Assembly (NCBI RefSeq): GCF_020520425.1 | Contig: NC_079491.1 | Coordinates: forward strand, 37,045,027 to 37,109,026 | Direction of reading: 5' to 3' | From: Spinacia oleracea | Lineage: Eukaryota; Streptophyta; Magnoliopsida; Caryophyllales; Amaranthaceae | DNA: 64,000 nucleotides | Shown: in pieces, positions 1 through 12,214 of the stretch | Numbering within the stretch: position 1 is the first letter of the stretch | Layout of the letters: every line of letters starts with the position of its first letter | Position numbers and translations under genes: made by a program | Notes under the pieces: generated by a model | The model's database searches: none | The model's input: the letters and a program-made list of their open reading frames with translations, nothing else | Told to the model about the DNA's origin: nothing

Positions 1-2261
1 TTGAAGTACTTCTAAGTACGGACTAAAAGATTTTCCATGAATGCAACATGACGAACCATGAAAATACCCAAATCGGCATGCCATAAGGCTACCATTGGGG
101 TAAAGCGATACACACTAAGAGGGAAGCCGCACTAATGATTCTAGCCTTGCAAAAAATGAAAATTCGATCTCCCCAACTAACTACCTTGCCAACATTAAGA
201 AAAATGGCGCATGACAAATGAACACCCAAGGGTTAAAATCTAAAGTGTCAACCAACGAAAGTTATGGTCCAATTAGCCTAAGTTTGAGAGTCGCTTGGTC
301 AAGTATTGTAGGCTTACGCCACGTCATTATTTTGAGTCTAGGCCACCTCCTTGTATTCATACACGGGTTATAATCAGAAAAATTAATGAAAGTTCGAGTC
401 TAAATCACAACTTCCAATCAAATCCCGGAAACTGAAATCTGAAAAGAAGCAGAATTTTTTTTTCCGATGTAATTCTTTCGTTAAATTTCAATAAAGTAAA
501 AACAACATTTTGAATCTACGCTGTTTGCACATTTTAAGAAACGACTAAATACGCTTGCAAAGTGAGACAATTTAAAGGTCCACCCTAGGCCTACTAAATT
601 TAAAGGTCCACCCTAGGCCTACTAAAATTAAAGGTCTACTATAGGCCTACCAAACGAGGCTCACTCAGTCTCGCCTCGTGACTCAAAGACCACAACCATC
701 TACCTTTTAGCCCAAATAAAAAGGGGGGGAAATCCCAAGCAAAAAAAAAGAAAAGAAAGAGAAAAGGGAGAGCGAAAAGAGCGAGCCATGAAATACTTAG
801 CCCGTACCTCCCAAATTGCGAAATTTACCCAAGTAAACGAAGGAAAAGAATTGAGTCAACCAATCCAAATCATACCACAAAAACTACATAAAGTTCTACA
901 ATCTTCTACCCTCTCCAATCCTCATGCTTGACTAATATCTATACAAATTATCCTATCTCATTTAACCCATCTTTCAAGCCGTCTTGAGTCACGAATAAAA
1001 AAAGACAAATGAAAAGTACATTCTACGTTTAACGTAAAAAAATAATAATAAATAATAAAAAAGAAAGAAACTTTGCAAAGCGCCTTTAAAGTTCGTGTAA
1101 AGAGGAAAAGAGCATTTAGCGCACAAAAAAGATTCGCAAATATTTGGCACAAAACGAAAAGAAGCCTCCCCAGGAATCACTTTCAACGCCCAGAGCTGGG
1201 CGCCGGAATCTTTAACGCCCCAGCCTGGGCGCTGAATCTCTCTGCTTGCCAAATTTTGTCCAGAAGTGCTCGTCATTTTATCCGCACATACACGGAGCAA
1301 TAACAAACACTTAGGGGGGTACAACACGTATTCAGATATACGTACCAAAAAACACATTAAAAGATTTTTGTGCAAATACATGTACTTAAAAAAATAAAAC
1401 AAATTTCTGGCTTACGGCAAAGCAGCAGACTAAAATGATAATAAACTTCACTTATTTCACCCTATTTCAAACATTACGATTCCACTCGAACGTACTTGTT
1501 TTAAAATCGGCATTCTAAGAAACCATTTTCTGGCTAAGAACTACGCAAGACCTGATTCCAAATTAAATCTATTTAAGGCGGATACGTAGGCAATCCATGA
1601 TTCGGTCCAACCAATTTGCAAAAATGTTAAAACCTATAGAATAACAAAGAATAAAAAAAATAGAGTCCCTTATTGAAATTTAATTACTTGCAATCCAAAT
1701 CGAAAGAAAAATTTAAGTCAAAGGAAGAATCCAAGTCATCAAGATGCCAAAATGAGCACACATCGAAAAATAATAAGGGCACGTACCCTTGCCAGAAGGA
1801 GCACTCACACTCCTAGGCACTTAGCCAATACTCAAAAGATCGCTTTGCCTCAATTGAATGGGGGCTAGCGCGAGCGTCCATGACCTCTAAAGTACTCAAT
1901 TTGACCCTCCCTAAAGCAAACTAACTCACCTAAAGACCTTCTTTCACCACTAGACACAGTCATAATCGCCAACAAGTAGTAAAGGCAGCAAGCTTGCAAT
2001 AAAGAGGATTGTTCTACGGCATCACCCCATCGTTCCTTCGAACTCAGGGCACCCGTTCATGGTTATTCAAATGCTTGCGAATCTCCTTTGAAAAAATCAG
2101 ACATTGTCAATAGGACTTGGCACTTAACCAAGGCTCACCCTACTTAGACATATGACACGGGCATCTAAAATCGAAATCTGAAAGCATCATTAATGAGAAG
2201 ACATAATAGCAACTGGGAGCTAAAAATTGAAATGAAAGAGCTAGGGAAAGCACTAATTATA
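1..2261 (+). mobile_element. Element E1 internal region, segment 1 (non-autonomous Tat/Ogre-like LTR retrotransposon)
   Basis: Non-coding internal DNA of the outermost retrotransposon, whose 5' part lies left of the window. It aligns by eye with 13765-16330 (E3), and its first 140 bases also match 11227-11370 (E2). Only short, family-atypical open frames occur, and I see no gag, protease, reverse transcriptase or integrase. The assignment rests on shared sequence with copies that carry LTRs, PBS and purine tract. A palindromic module lies at 1176-1235. At about 905-960 it keeps only the edges of the YTH-gene fragment that E3 retains. Confidence 0.75.
1176..1235. repeat. Paired palindromic module (CGCCCAG..CTGGGCG type), E1 copy
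   Basis: Two adjacent hairpins: CGCCCAGAGCTGGGCG, then a short spacer, then CGCCCCAGCCTGGGCGC. The outer edges (TTTCAACGCC and GGCGCTGAA) are also complementary, so the whole module of about 58 bp can fold as one larger cruciform. The same module recurs at 12 other full sites and one half site between 1 and 38100. Confidence 0.85.
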
Positions 2262-5080
2262 TGTAATACCCCGAATTTTCAAAACTCGATTAATTATGCT
2301 TAATTATTTTTATTTAGCTTAAAATCGTTTTAAATCCTAATTTCAAACGTAATTTTAATTAATGAAGTTTTATTTCGCTTGAAATTTTAATATTGTTACA
2401 CGATTTATTTTTCAGATTTTATAATTTAATTTCAGACTTACGAGCTTAAGCTACTTTTTTTTTAAAAAATATTAGTTACTTTGTAATTTATTTCGGCTTT
2501 TTACTAATTTCGAAACGTTCTTATTATATTCGAAAATTTAATATATTTTTTGTTAACAATGTTTTTATAAAGAATTATTTCAAAACTTGATTTTTAATTA
2601 AACATCTATTCCGATTAATTTTCTAAGAGAACACCAATTTTCTGAATTTTTACCTAAGTAATTGAAATTACGAAAAAGCCCTTGCAAAGCCAAACTTCCA
2701 TTTTTCTTTGCCTCTTTGCACCCCACGTACAAAGCAAAGAAGGAAACCATTTCTTCCTCCTTCTCTTTTCCAAATTCAGTCTCTATTCAGTTGACCAATC
2801 CAAATTTCCTTCTTCTTCTTTTTCTTTTACAAATTCTAACATTTCAGAAATTGAAATTCTAAATTCTAAAATCAAAAATCAAAATCAAATTTCAATCTCA
2901 TTCCTCTTGCATTCTGTAATTCGAACCACCAATCACCATCGTGGCCACCGTGCCGCATCCACCACCACCACCATTTCTAGTCACCTGCACCAACCACCGA
3001 ACCTGTCACCGCCTCCATCTCCGGCAATAACCGCCCCGAAACACTCCCTCAAATCCCTTGCTTCTCGGTTTTAACTCACCTCCCCTGCCTTTGATCTCTT
3101 TCGCGCCCAGCCGCCGGCACCGCATCCACCACAACTCCCACCCTCCTCCTCATCCCGCGCACTCCCCTGCTCTCTCTTTCCTTTCCCCTGCCACACCACC
3201 AACACCGCAGCCACCACACCCATCCACCCTCCCCTCACGTACTCAAATCAAGTCCCTCCACCCGCACCGCCAAGTCGCCTCCCCTTCCGCCCAGCACCAA
3301 GCGAAAAACACCCCACCCTCGATCTCCCCTGTATTTTCCCTGTTTTGCGCGAACTCCTTCTCCCCTCCCCTGTTGTTTCTCCATCGCAGTACAACCACCA
3401 CACCGCCGCCTCCGGCGCGGGTTCGCGTGTCTGCGCCGCCCAGCTCAGCCGTCCTCCCTTCTCTCCTCTCCTCCCTTCCCTTCGTGCTCCCCTGCTTTGC
3501 ATCCCCCCCTGTTCATGCTTTTCTTTCCAGAAAACCAAAACCAATATTTGGTTCTTGGTTTTATTCTTCTCAAAACCTACCATTAATTGGGCCATGCTAA
3601 ATTGGGCTTTAGGTAAGAAACCAATTTGCTATTTCAAATTTCGTAATTTATTAATTTCTATGTTTTAATAAATTTTTTATGATATAATTATTATTATTTA
3701 CTAATAAATTGTTATTATTTTCAGGCTTGATTATCGATCTTACTAAAATAGATTACCGGGTTTATTTAACAAAAATGGAATTTAAATAACGCTCATGAAA
3801 CCGATTTATGAAAATACATATATATTTCAATTAAAATTTCGATTAATAATATTTTCATTAAATTATGAAATTATTTTATTAAAACTCGTTACTTATAAAT
3901 GAAGTCTTATAAAACATATTATTTATAAAATGTTGATTTTAAATTAATTATCGTTTTAGTTACTAATTCAATAATTTAATATTCTGTAAGAAATCGGACT
4001 TGGAGCTCAGGAAGAACGATCCATCAGACGGGAAGTATAAAACTACGGTTGAGGTAACGGCTATTGCTAGTACCCGCAATCCCCTTATAAATATGATTTA
4101 TGAAATTATGACGTTATGATTGAATTTATGAAATATTTTGATGTGTTTTATGGATTGTGGGAATGAATTATGATTTGTTTGAATTATTCTTTATAATATG
4201 ATTTGATTGATTTTTCTCATAAAATGATGTTTATATGATGCGTTGAATGAAATGAGGTTTTATTGATCCCAGGATCAAAATGATGTTTAATGATAGAAAA
4301 GAGTTATGTTATTTCAACTGAAATACAAGCCAAGGCTTAGTAAAAAAAATACATAAAACATGATAAATGAAAGTGAAAGACCTGGTTTGTCTGGCGGTAT
4401 ATAAACTACCATCTTCCTATCTATCGGTCATGCATGCACCACGGACACCTGTCCACCCATGGATTACGAGCCCAGGCTCCCATGGTTATGAGCCCAGGCT
4501 CAGGGCCCAGGCCCAAGTTACGATGATGAGCCCAGGCTCTTATCGGCCCAGGCCCAGTGGAGAATTCCTTCACGGTTCGTACTTGCCGACAACTAGCTTG
4601 TTAATTAAAAGTTTATGACTGACGTTTTCATTAAAAGTTTATGAATGAATTTAATATGATGTTTTATTAAATGTTTTACTTATTCTGTTCTCCCTGTGTT
4701 ATTAAATAAAATGAGTTGAAATGAATTTACGTTGCTAGGGTAGTCGTTACTGAGTCTTCGGCTCACCGTTTTTTTTTCTGATTTAGGTACTGCGGGGAAC
4801 GATTGAAACGAGTAGTGGCGAGGAATTTCACTTTAATATTAATCACCGAGTTTATGCTTAATGTTTTAGTAGTTTAATTAAAGACTTTTAGTAAGTTATG
4901 TACTTTTATTTTGGGAATGTAAAGGATTGTTATATTAATTTGGATTTTTAATAGCTTATGTTATGATAGTTGCCTTGTAATTCCCAAGAGGGAGTTACGG
5001 CAGGTAATGTCCAGACCGTATTAGGTTAATTCCGCTGCTAAGTATGCTTTAATATTTGAATTAGAGGTCGGGGCGTTACA
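2262..5080 (+). mobile_element. Solo LTR, Tekay/Del-like Ty3/gypsy family, inserted in E1
   Basis: A 2819-bp block starts TGTAATACCCCG and ends GGGGCGTTACA. It interrupts E1 sequence that is continuous in E2 (about 31925) and E3 (about 16335). Flanks TTATA (2257-2261) and ATATA (5081-5085) are a 5-bp target duplication with one mismatch. No internal region or second LTR is present, so LTR-LTR recombination has removed the body. A pyrimidine-rich leader at 2690-3540 resembles that on the minus strand of the E4 LTRs, and both LTR types share TGTAA(T/C)ACCCCG-type ends. The open frames at 2662-3668 are low-complexity leader, not genes. Confidence 0.85.
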
Positions 5081-7002
5081 ATATACCTTGACCTTTTGTA
5101 CAGACATACACCAAGTAAATCTAAGTCAATTTGAAAGCGGTTTATATTGCCGCAATTCTGGAAATGATGGCCCTAAAAACCTAAAGCATGTGCCACACGG
5201 GCACAAGTAATATCTTGACGCCTGCACCCTGGCTTCCAGCAAATCCTTAGACAACATTCCGAAAATCGTAACAGTATTTTGATTCACTCATGTAACCCTG
5301 TACGAACCCTTCTATAAGTCAACTTACTTAGGACACCTCGGATTGTACACAGTAGGACTCGGATTTCAAATAATTTTCAAAGGCTTCTTCAAACATAATA
5401 AAGTGTCGTTGGTTTAAGCTAAGTATGTGTTTATCTCGATGTTGCAAGTGAGTCAAAAAGATTTCTAAATAGGATTATGGGTAAAGAAAGGCACCTTGCT
5501 TTTGGTCAAGGCACACTTCAACATGTGACTACCTTGACCATGACAATGTCGCACAATACGACATTTACAAGAGAAGTAGCAAATCACTACTCGAACGTAC
5601 CTCGCACTAAACGAGTCTGGTTCAAACTATTCATGATCCATGTCACCATGAATGCATAAAACGTATGCCTAGCATTATAGCACCAAGCCAATCCCGTAGC
5701 TACAATTGGGGGCTTGAGAAAAACACTCTAAAAATGCTCGAAATGACGATTTTATCGCAAATTCTCGACGCTAATACTATGCACACGTCATAGGGGCCCA
5801 ATCCTAAAGTTTGATCGTGTAAAATGAACCTTAGAATGACCACAACCCCTCCCAAATTCTAAGAGCTACTTAGAATATATAAAGTCACCCCACTAACAAG
5901 GGTAACTGAAAATCGCGAGTCACCAAAACTCCGATCAAACTACTGCACATAACGCTCGCCCTACAAGCACCCGTTACACAGTCTACGTCGTTCCAAAGCA
6001 AAAGCGAAAGAAAAATCAAGCATAAAAAAAAGGGAAAGAAACATCTATGAATCCTCGCATCGAACGAAGTAATAAGCCGTGCACACCCACGCAGAAGGTG
6101 CTACACTTTTTCGAGCACCTGAACGAGGCGTGATGAAGTACTCCAATGCAAAAAATAATAATAATATCCCAACACCTGGAGGAATGTTATAAGACACGTT
6201 GTTAGGCCACACAAGCCTACGTCGCACCATAAGTTCAACCATCCCACGGTACAAGTCTAAAAAAAAAAAAGAGTAAGGCATATTGCACTAATGCGGGCAC
6301 GACCAAGAGCATGTGTAAAAGAGGCAAAGACTACTTATCGCCCAAATTCAAAATGCAAGCCACACGACTTGTACATTAAGGATTAAAGGTAGCAAAACAT
6401 TACCTACCACGGAAGGGATAGCTCGCACCTACGCGAGCGGAACCCCAAGGCATCTTTCTCGAAAGAACCTACAAAAATCGTACGCCAAAAGGAAGCATCG
6501 TAACATGCATACTTGGGGGCTCCAAGCTACGAAACGACCATAGTAAAATAAAAAGTCTCAAAGCAAATGTTTGAACGATCAAAAGGGCACGATGCTTGAG
6601 CCCACTTCGTGAATGGGCCTGAACCCTACAAGCAAACTATTCAACATCACTCATTGCTCAAAAAAAAAAAGAATGATTCAAGCGAACTGATTAATGGACC
6701 GCACGCAACGGCCATTCTATGAACGCTCGTTCGCACATACATTCTAAGTATCGAACATTCACGAACACGTTCAAAAGAAAAAAAATATATGTTAAAAATA
6801 ACAACAAGAGCGATCAAAGTCTTACGCCTCAAGGTATCTTCCTCGGGCCATATAGACTTGCCCGACTATTGCAATAACTGTACGCCTTAAGAGCAACAAT
6901 TCCTTTAAATAATCGCACTAAATCGACAAACACCGTAGTCCGCCAATCGGCTACGACTTCTCGAGAAATCATCACGAGAAAGTCCTGCCCGGGACGCACT
7001 TT

Positions 7003-7264
7003 CAACGCCCAGGACCAGGCGCCAGATATTCCGACGCCCAGCTCTAGGCGCTGAAAATCAGCTCAACTCATTGTGATCTCCAATAAAATTCTACGTTCCA
7101 AAAATAAAGAAAAAACAAAAGAGAAGAAAATACGTAGAATTTCCAAGTGAAATAAACGAACGAACAAGAGGCCAACTGTGTCATCAAAAGACCAGCCCAA
7201 GCAATATTTTCAACGCCCCACTTGGGCGTGAAATATTTCAACGCCCAGGCAAGGGCGCCGAAAA
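7003..7264. repeat. Two palindromic modules in E1
   Basis: About 7003-7054 carries CGCCCAGGACCAGGCGCC and CGCCCAGCTCTAGGCGCTG. About 7207-7264 carries CGCCCCACTTGGGCGTG and CGCCCAGGCAAGGGCGCCG. Stems are eroded compared with the LTR copies, consistent with an older E1. Counterparts in E2 lie at 33835-33894 and 34025-34085. Confidence 0.75.
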
Positions 7265-7833
7265 TGAGCCCCGGCCCAAAAGAAGCCCTAACTTCTATAG
7301 GGCCCTGCCGTATCCATTCGACTCAAAAATTGCCGAGTTCTTTACTGAAAGTCGCACCTCACGGCTTTGTTAAGAGTAGCACACCACTACAGAGATCGCT
7401 CGCACTTACGAGCACGATCCCAAACACGATCAAGGACATTACAAAATGTGTATCCCCAAAGAACCTCTTTGACAAGAAATGACCGTCAAGCACGAGTGCT
7501 TGGGGGCTCGAAAGAAAATATATATTTCAAAAGAGAGTATGCAAAGATAAAATAATATTCCCAGACTATGCTGTACGAAGTCCCGTGTTTGGATAATCTC
7601 AAAAGATAAAACCGGATTACGACCTCAAGACAAAGGTCGCCGTCAATACTTATACATAGTCCTCTAATCAAGGACCCAGAGGTGGCAAAATTGAGCCGTA
7701 AAGACTAGCTCAAAACCATGAAAGATGATGACCACGAGACAATGGTCCGTCTAAGCTCGTTGTCAACCCACATTCAGGTTGCAACTAAATCCGAGCATCC
7801 CTCGAACGAAAATAAATTCTTCAAAAAACAAAA

Positions 7834-8165
7834 ACAGGCTCGCCATCTTCAGCCGGCGTGGTCTGCGTCACTAACTGCGCAGGTCCTCAGTTTTCGAAAA
7901 TGAAAAGAAAATGAAATCTTCAAAAAAAAAAAAAAAACAGGCTCGCCATCTTCAGCCGGCGGGGTCTACGTCACAAACCGCGTAGGTCCTTATTTTAAAA
8001 AACATCAAAACAGATTCGTCCACTTCTATCGGACGGGGCATCCACCCTTAGCGGACAGGCTCGCCCACCTTCAGCGGGCGGGGTCTGCGTCACTAACCGC
8101 CCAGGTCCTCAGTTTTCGAAAATGAAATCTTCAAAAACACAAAACAGGCTCGCCATCTTCAGCCG
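7834..8165. repeat. GC-rich covarying hairpin repeats (E1, interrupted by E2)
   Basis: Repeated units of the form stem, loop near ACCTTCAGC, stem, GGGGTCT, then a second hairpin with loop near TCACTAACCG, then GTCC. Stems differ between units but stay complementary (CGCC/GGCG, CGTCC/GGACG, CGCCC/GGGCG; CTGCG/CGCAG, CTACG/CGTAG). The array continues after E2 at 37033-37195. Confidence 0.8.
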
Positions 8166-8170
8166 GCGGG
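8166..8170. repeat. Left target-site duplication of E2 (GCGGG)
   Basis: GCGGG directly before the E2 5' LTR matches GCGGG directly after its 3' LTR (37033-37037). Joining the two sides restores the E1 hairpin repeat (GGCGGGGTCTACG), as at 29425. Confidence 0.9.
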
Positions 8171-9657
8171 TGTAGACACCTACTTTTGTCCTCATTCCCG
8201 AAAGGGAAGGTTCGATGATGAGAACATAAATCTCCACTTGGCAACGCATCTCCTATAAAATAACGAATCTCGATCACCCTTTTCATTTCAGCCAAACCTG
8301 CTATTTATAGAAACCTGCTAAAAATGGTAACTGCCGTAAGAAGTAGTTGTTAAAAGTGGCAAGACATAAAAGATAGAAATCTGTTAGAATTAGGTGTTGC
8401 ACTCCAACATAAGTCCTAAAAGAGATAGAATTGGCAAAAGGAATTCTATTCCTGTTATAATTCGAAAATAAGAGTTACGTATTGATTAAATTCCTAACGA
8501 ACCTAGAGTTCATAATGGGCCCACACGCATTCCGTCATCAGTTGATACGCACTAAGAAACTCGGATAAGTCTCAAAAGCTCCGTGGTTAAGAGTTCAAAT
8601 CTGACAAAAGGCTCGGCTTAGACCCTATTCTCAACGCCTGGGTCTGGGCGCCGAAATCTTCGCCGCCCAGCCCTGGGCGCTGAAAATACCTGGGGCCGTG
8701 TCGTTTCCGAATTCTCTTTGGGTTCGGATTCTAAAGATCTATCTTTCCACAAACTCTTTCCCTATAAATACAGCCTCAAAACCGACGTGAAAACAACAAC
8801 AACACAACACACAATTCATAATATGAGTATTGACTCCAACCCTAAGCCTAAGCCTAACGCTGCGAAATTGATCCCGCGTTCTGTCGCAATCGACCCAAAA
8901 GTCGAACAGAACGTATTCTGTCCCTTGTAGCTGATGATTTAAGCCTAAATACTGGAACACTGCTTAGAAACCCGAGATTTGTTAAATAAAAGGAGAAATA
9001 GCAAAGCCAAGTGGTTAGTTTTCTGAGAACCGTGACGCACCTCTCAAGGGTGCATCGTAATGTGTCCCTTCGTATGATTTAATCGCTTTCATCACCCTTT
9101 TATAAAATTGTTAAACTATTAATTTGATTGATCTATCACGCCTAATAAAGATAATACCTTGGACAATTGAACTATCATGCTAGGTACCTTAAATCAATCT
9201 AAACAAGATAATCACGATCGATTTAGTATTATGTGTTGCATATTGCTAAAATCAATTCAGAATAGTTTAATAGTTAACGCATGTCCCTTCAATTATTTAT
9301 GCTGAGCTAGTAAGGATAACCTGCCTCTGGAGTTATTGATGAGCACTCATCTCGGTAGTTACAGTCCCCCGAACTCTCAATCTCTGCCCTGCGGGTGTAC
9401 GTTGAGCGATCCCCACACCAGGGATCACAAGGGAACCAATGGCCATCGTGGTCGAACATAATTGCACTCCCTTTATGTCAAGATAACCGGGTTTTGTCAG
9501 TTTTTCTCATTGTCGTTAAAAACTGAATAGCGACTCCTATATTACTAGTCGATTGGGTGTAAACTCACAGGAAATCTAACTACACTTGATTTGACGACGT
9601 CACGCCCACAAGGGACGAGGTCATGCATTAGCCTCGTGCTTTTTCCACCCCCTCACA
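8171..9657 (+). repeat. E2 5' LTR
   Basis: Starts TGTAGACACCTACTTTTG, ends CCCCTCACA and is followed by the PBS. TATAAATA at 8763-8770 marks the U3 promoter. The paired palindromic module (8629-8687) lies about 80 bp upstream of the TATA box. Length is identical to the 3' LTR (1487 bp). Confidence 0.9.
8629..8687. repeat. Palindromic module in U3 of the E2 5' LTR
   Basis: CGCCTGGGTCTGGGCGCC then CGCCCAGCCCTGGGCGCTG, immediately upstream of the TATA region. Equivalent copies sit in the same LTR position at 30729-30787 and 36001-36061, with a half copy at 38048-38067. Confidence 0.8.
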
Positions 9658-9658
9658 G

Positions 9659-9676
9659 TGGCGACTCCGCTGGAAA
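9659..9676 (+). promoter_or_regulatory. Primer-binding site of E2
   Basis: TGGCGACTCCGCTGG one base after the LTR. It begins with TGG, as expected for pairing with a tRNA CCA end. The same motif follows the truncated LTR of E3 (12197). It resembles the tRNA-Arg-type sites reported for Ogre/Tat elements; the exact tRNA is not verified. Confidence 0.7.
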
Positions 9677-10457
9677 ATGTTAATGAAATACTCGTGCTCG
9701 TAGGTAATCAAAATAGCCGAAGGGTGAAACGATCCTACTCCCGCGTTTATTTCCTTATCAAGTTGGGACGACCTGAAAACCAGCATATTAATGTGAACGG
9801 ACAGAACCGCATAACGAATCTCGGCTCCCTTGGCATGTTTCATCTCGGGAGTTGGGACTAAGGATACCCATCGCCAACCGGGGGGTGCATACGCTTCGAA
9901 TGTTGTCCACTCGGCACTTTTCGCTAGTAGTACACCCGTCCCAAACCCAATCGCTCGCCCACTAAGGTCCTTCTCATTGGTGCATGCCCCCTTGGCTTAC
10001 ATCGTGATTGGCCTCTTGGGACGAAATTCGTCTGTAGAATGCACTACCTCGACCGGGGCATGTGTTGGATCTACGATAGAAGCGGTACCAAGTCGGCGCA
10101 AATATTACCCATAGAAGCCTATCATAAACTACGTGACATATTAATTTTGCTTCATGTTGTAATGTTAGTTATGTGTAGCGAATTACGTGATTATGTTGTG
10201 ATTGTGTGTGACAAATAACGCTAGAAAACTAACGACCCTAAAAATTGCCCAAACATTCATAAACACCAATTGGCCAAAGAGTTATACCTAAATACGTGTC
10301 CCGTAATCCCAGGCGATCGCCACAAAAATAAGCGACGCCCTGGATGGCCTGTAACGGATCCCACAACGCTGCACAACGCGTAAAGGACGTTATTAGGCAA
10401 GCACGCAAAATTAAGTCGCAAAAATATACGAACAGAATACGAGTACCAGTCAGGGAT

Positions 10458-10517
10458 GCATTTTCAGCGCCCCTGGCTGGGCGCCAATTATTTCAACGCC
10501 CCCTGCTGGGCGCTGAA
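10458..10517. repeat. Palindromic module, E2 5' internal copy
   Basis: TTTTCAGCGCCCCTGGCTGGGCGCC then CGCCCCCTGCTGGGCGCTGAAG, written here only as positions of two adjacent hairpins with complementary outer edges. Equivalent to E3 12982-13040. Confidence 0.75.
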
Positions 10518-11370
10518 GTTGCTGCTTGGCCTTTTGGCCAGGCACCGCAGCCTCGGTGCCCGCGCACAAAATATTCGTAGTAATAAAAAATTCGTAACAA
10601 ATTTGCTACGAGGACGTATGAAAAAGGCACTCGATTCTAAGAACGACTTATAAAATAAACAACTCCTTGTGTCTTCATTAGGCCTCCTATGACGACAATG
10701 TTCGGCACCAAAACCGAGCATGCTAGTTAAAATAACCTTGAATGTCACATGGGCAAAGTATTCAAAAAATAATGTTCAAATAAAGTTTTCAAAGAAAATA
10801 ATGTTCGAATAAAGAATAGATAAATCCGAGTCTAGACTAGGCTATGCCAAAGTACAATCTAAATCCTAAGTCTTAGTTGTCTTATACATAGAATCGATCC
10901 TAATACTTGGTGTCGTTCTGCAAGTTAAAAGGTTAAACCATATTGAGTCTCCCTTCCTAACATTTAAATCAATAAGCACCCATATGTAAGTGTCATCCCT
11001 TGCTAAGAATCTACGGCCTCAATACTCTCTCTCACCAATAAAAATAATATATTATAGTATTTGCAAAATGGAAACAGTCACATTCTGAAAATCATTCCTC
11101 CATAGTCGCACAACCCCCAAAGTTAACCTAAGGTGTCAATACCATTGGAATTTTTTTTTTAATGGCCTCAAGGCTTATGATCACATTGGGTCACGACTAT
11201 CATAGTTCTCTCGAGCCACTCGCTCCTTGAAATACTCCTAAGTACAGACTAAAAGATTTTCCATGAAAGCAACCTGACGAACCATGAAAATACCCAAATC
11301 GGCATGACATAGGGCTACCATCGGGGTAAGGCAATACACACTAAGAGGGAAGCTGCACTAATGATTCTAG

Positions 11371-12195
11371 GCAACATAATTATATTCTGAGTATTGACTC
11401 CAACCCTTAGCCTAAGCCTCTCGCTGCGAAATTGTTAACGCGTTCTGTCGCAATTGATCCATAAATCGAACAGAACGTATCCTGTCCCATAATCGAGATT
11501 CGTTAAATAAAAAGGAGAAATAGCAAAGTCAAAGTGGTTAGTTTTCTGAGAACCGTGACGCACCTCTCAAGGGTGCATCGTAATGTGTCCCTTTTCGATG
11601 ATTTAACTGCTTTCCTCGCCCTTTTTATAAACTGTTAAACTAACCTAATCTGATTGTTCTATCACGCCTAACAAATATAATATTTTTGGGAAATCGGATT
11701 ATCATGCTAGGTCCCTTAATGCTATTTAAATCAGATAACCACGATCGAATTAGTATTATATGTTGCATATCGCTAAAATCAATTCAGATTAGTTTAATAG
11801 TTAACGCATGTCCCTTCAATTATTTATGCTGAGCTAGTAAGGATATCCTGCCTCTGGAGTTATCGATGAGCGAAGTACTCCTCTCGGTAGTTACAGTCCC
11901 CCGAACCCTCAATCTCTACCTTGCGGGTGTATGTTGAGGGATCCCCACACCAGGGATCACAAGGGAACCTACAGCCGTCGTGGTCAAACATAATTGCACT
12001 CCCTTTATGTCACGATAACCGGGTTTTGTCAGTTTTTCTCATTGTCGTTAAAAACTGAATGGCGACTCCTATATTACTAGTCAATTGGGTGTATACTCAC
12101 AGGAAATCCAATTACACTTGATTGAATAAAACGAATCGTCACACCCACGAGGGACGAGGTCACGCATAGCCTCGTGCTTTTTCGACCCCCTCACA
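11371..12195 (+). repeat. E3 5' LTR, truncated (R-U5 part only)
   Basis: Matches the last 825 bp of the E3 3' LTR and ends CCCTCACA before a PBS. All of U3, including the TATA box equivalent to 30863-30870, is absent. The cut lies about 35 bp downstream of the TATA position, close to the expected transcription start. Confidence 0.85.
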
Positions 12196-12196
12196 G

Positions 12197-12214
12197 TGGC
12201 GACTCCACTGGGGA
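12197..12214 (+). promoter_or_regulatory. Primer-binding site of E3
   Basis: TGGCGACTCCACTGGGGA one base after the LTR end, the best-preserved PBS copy in the window. Tat/Ogre-like by style; the tRNA partner is not verified. Confidence 0.75.

Larger units (their letters stand above)
5081..8170 (+). mobile_element. E1 internal region, segment 2
   Basis: Non-coding internal DNA collinear with 31930-34900 (E2) and with 16340-17495 plus 27832-29500 (E3). No coding domain is recognisable. It holds two palindromic modules (about 7003-7054 and 7207-7264) and ends in GC-rich hairpin repeats (7834-8165), which E2 interrupts at 8170. The interrupted repeat resumes at 37033. Confidence 0.75.
9658..11370 (+). 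mobile_element. E2 internal region, segment 1 (5' leader side)
   Basis: Non-coding DNA collinear with E3 12196-13900, ending abruptly after ACTAATGATTCTAG where the truncated E3 LTR starts. A palindromic module lies at about 10458-10517. Open frames here are short and not recognisable as gag. Confidence 0.75.

Noticed and set aside
2662..3668. Proline/serine-rich open frames on both strands
   Set aside because: Low-complexity CT-rich leader of the solo LTR; no domain, and overlapping frames on both strands.
9628..10114. Gag-like protein just after the PBS of E2
   Set aside because: Open frames are short, differ between E2 and E3 at the same place, and lack capsid or zinc-knuckle motifs.
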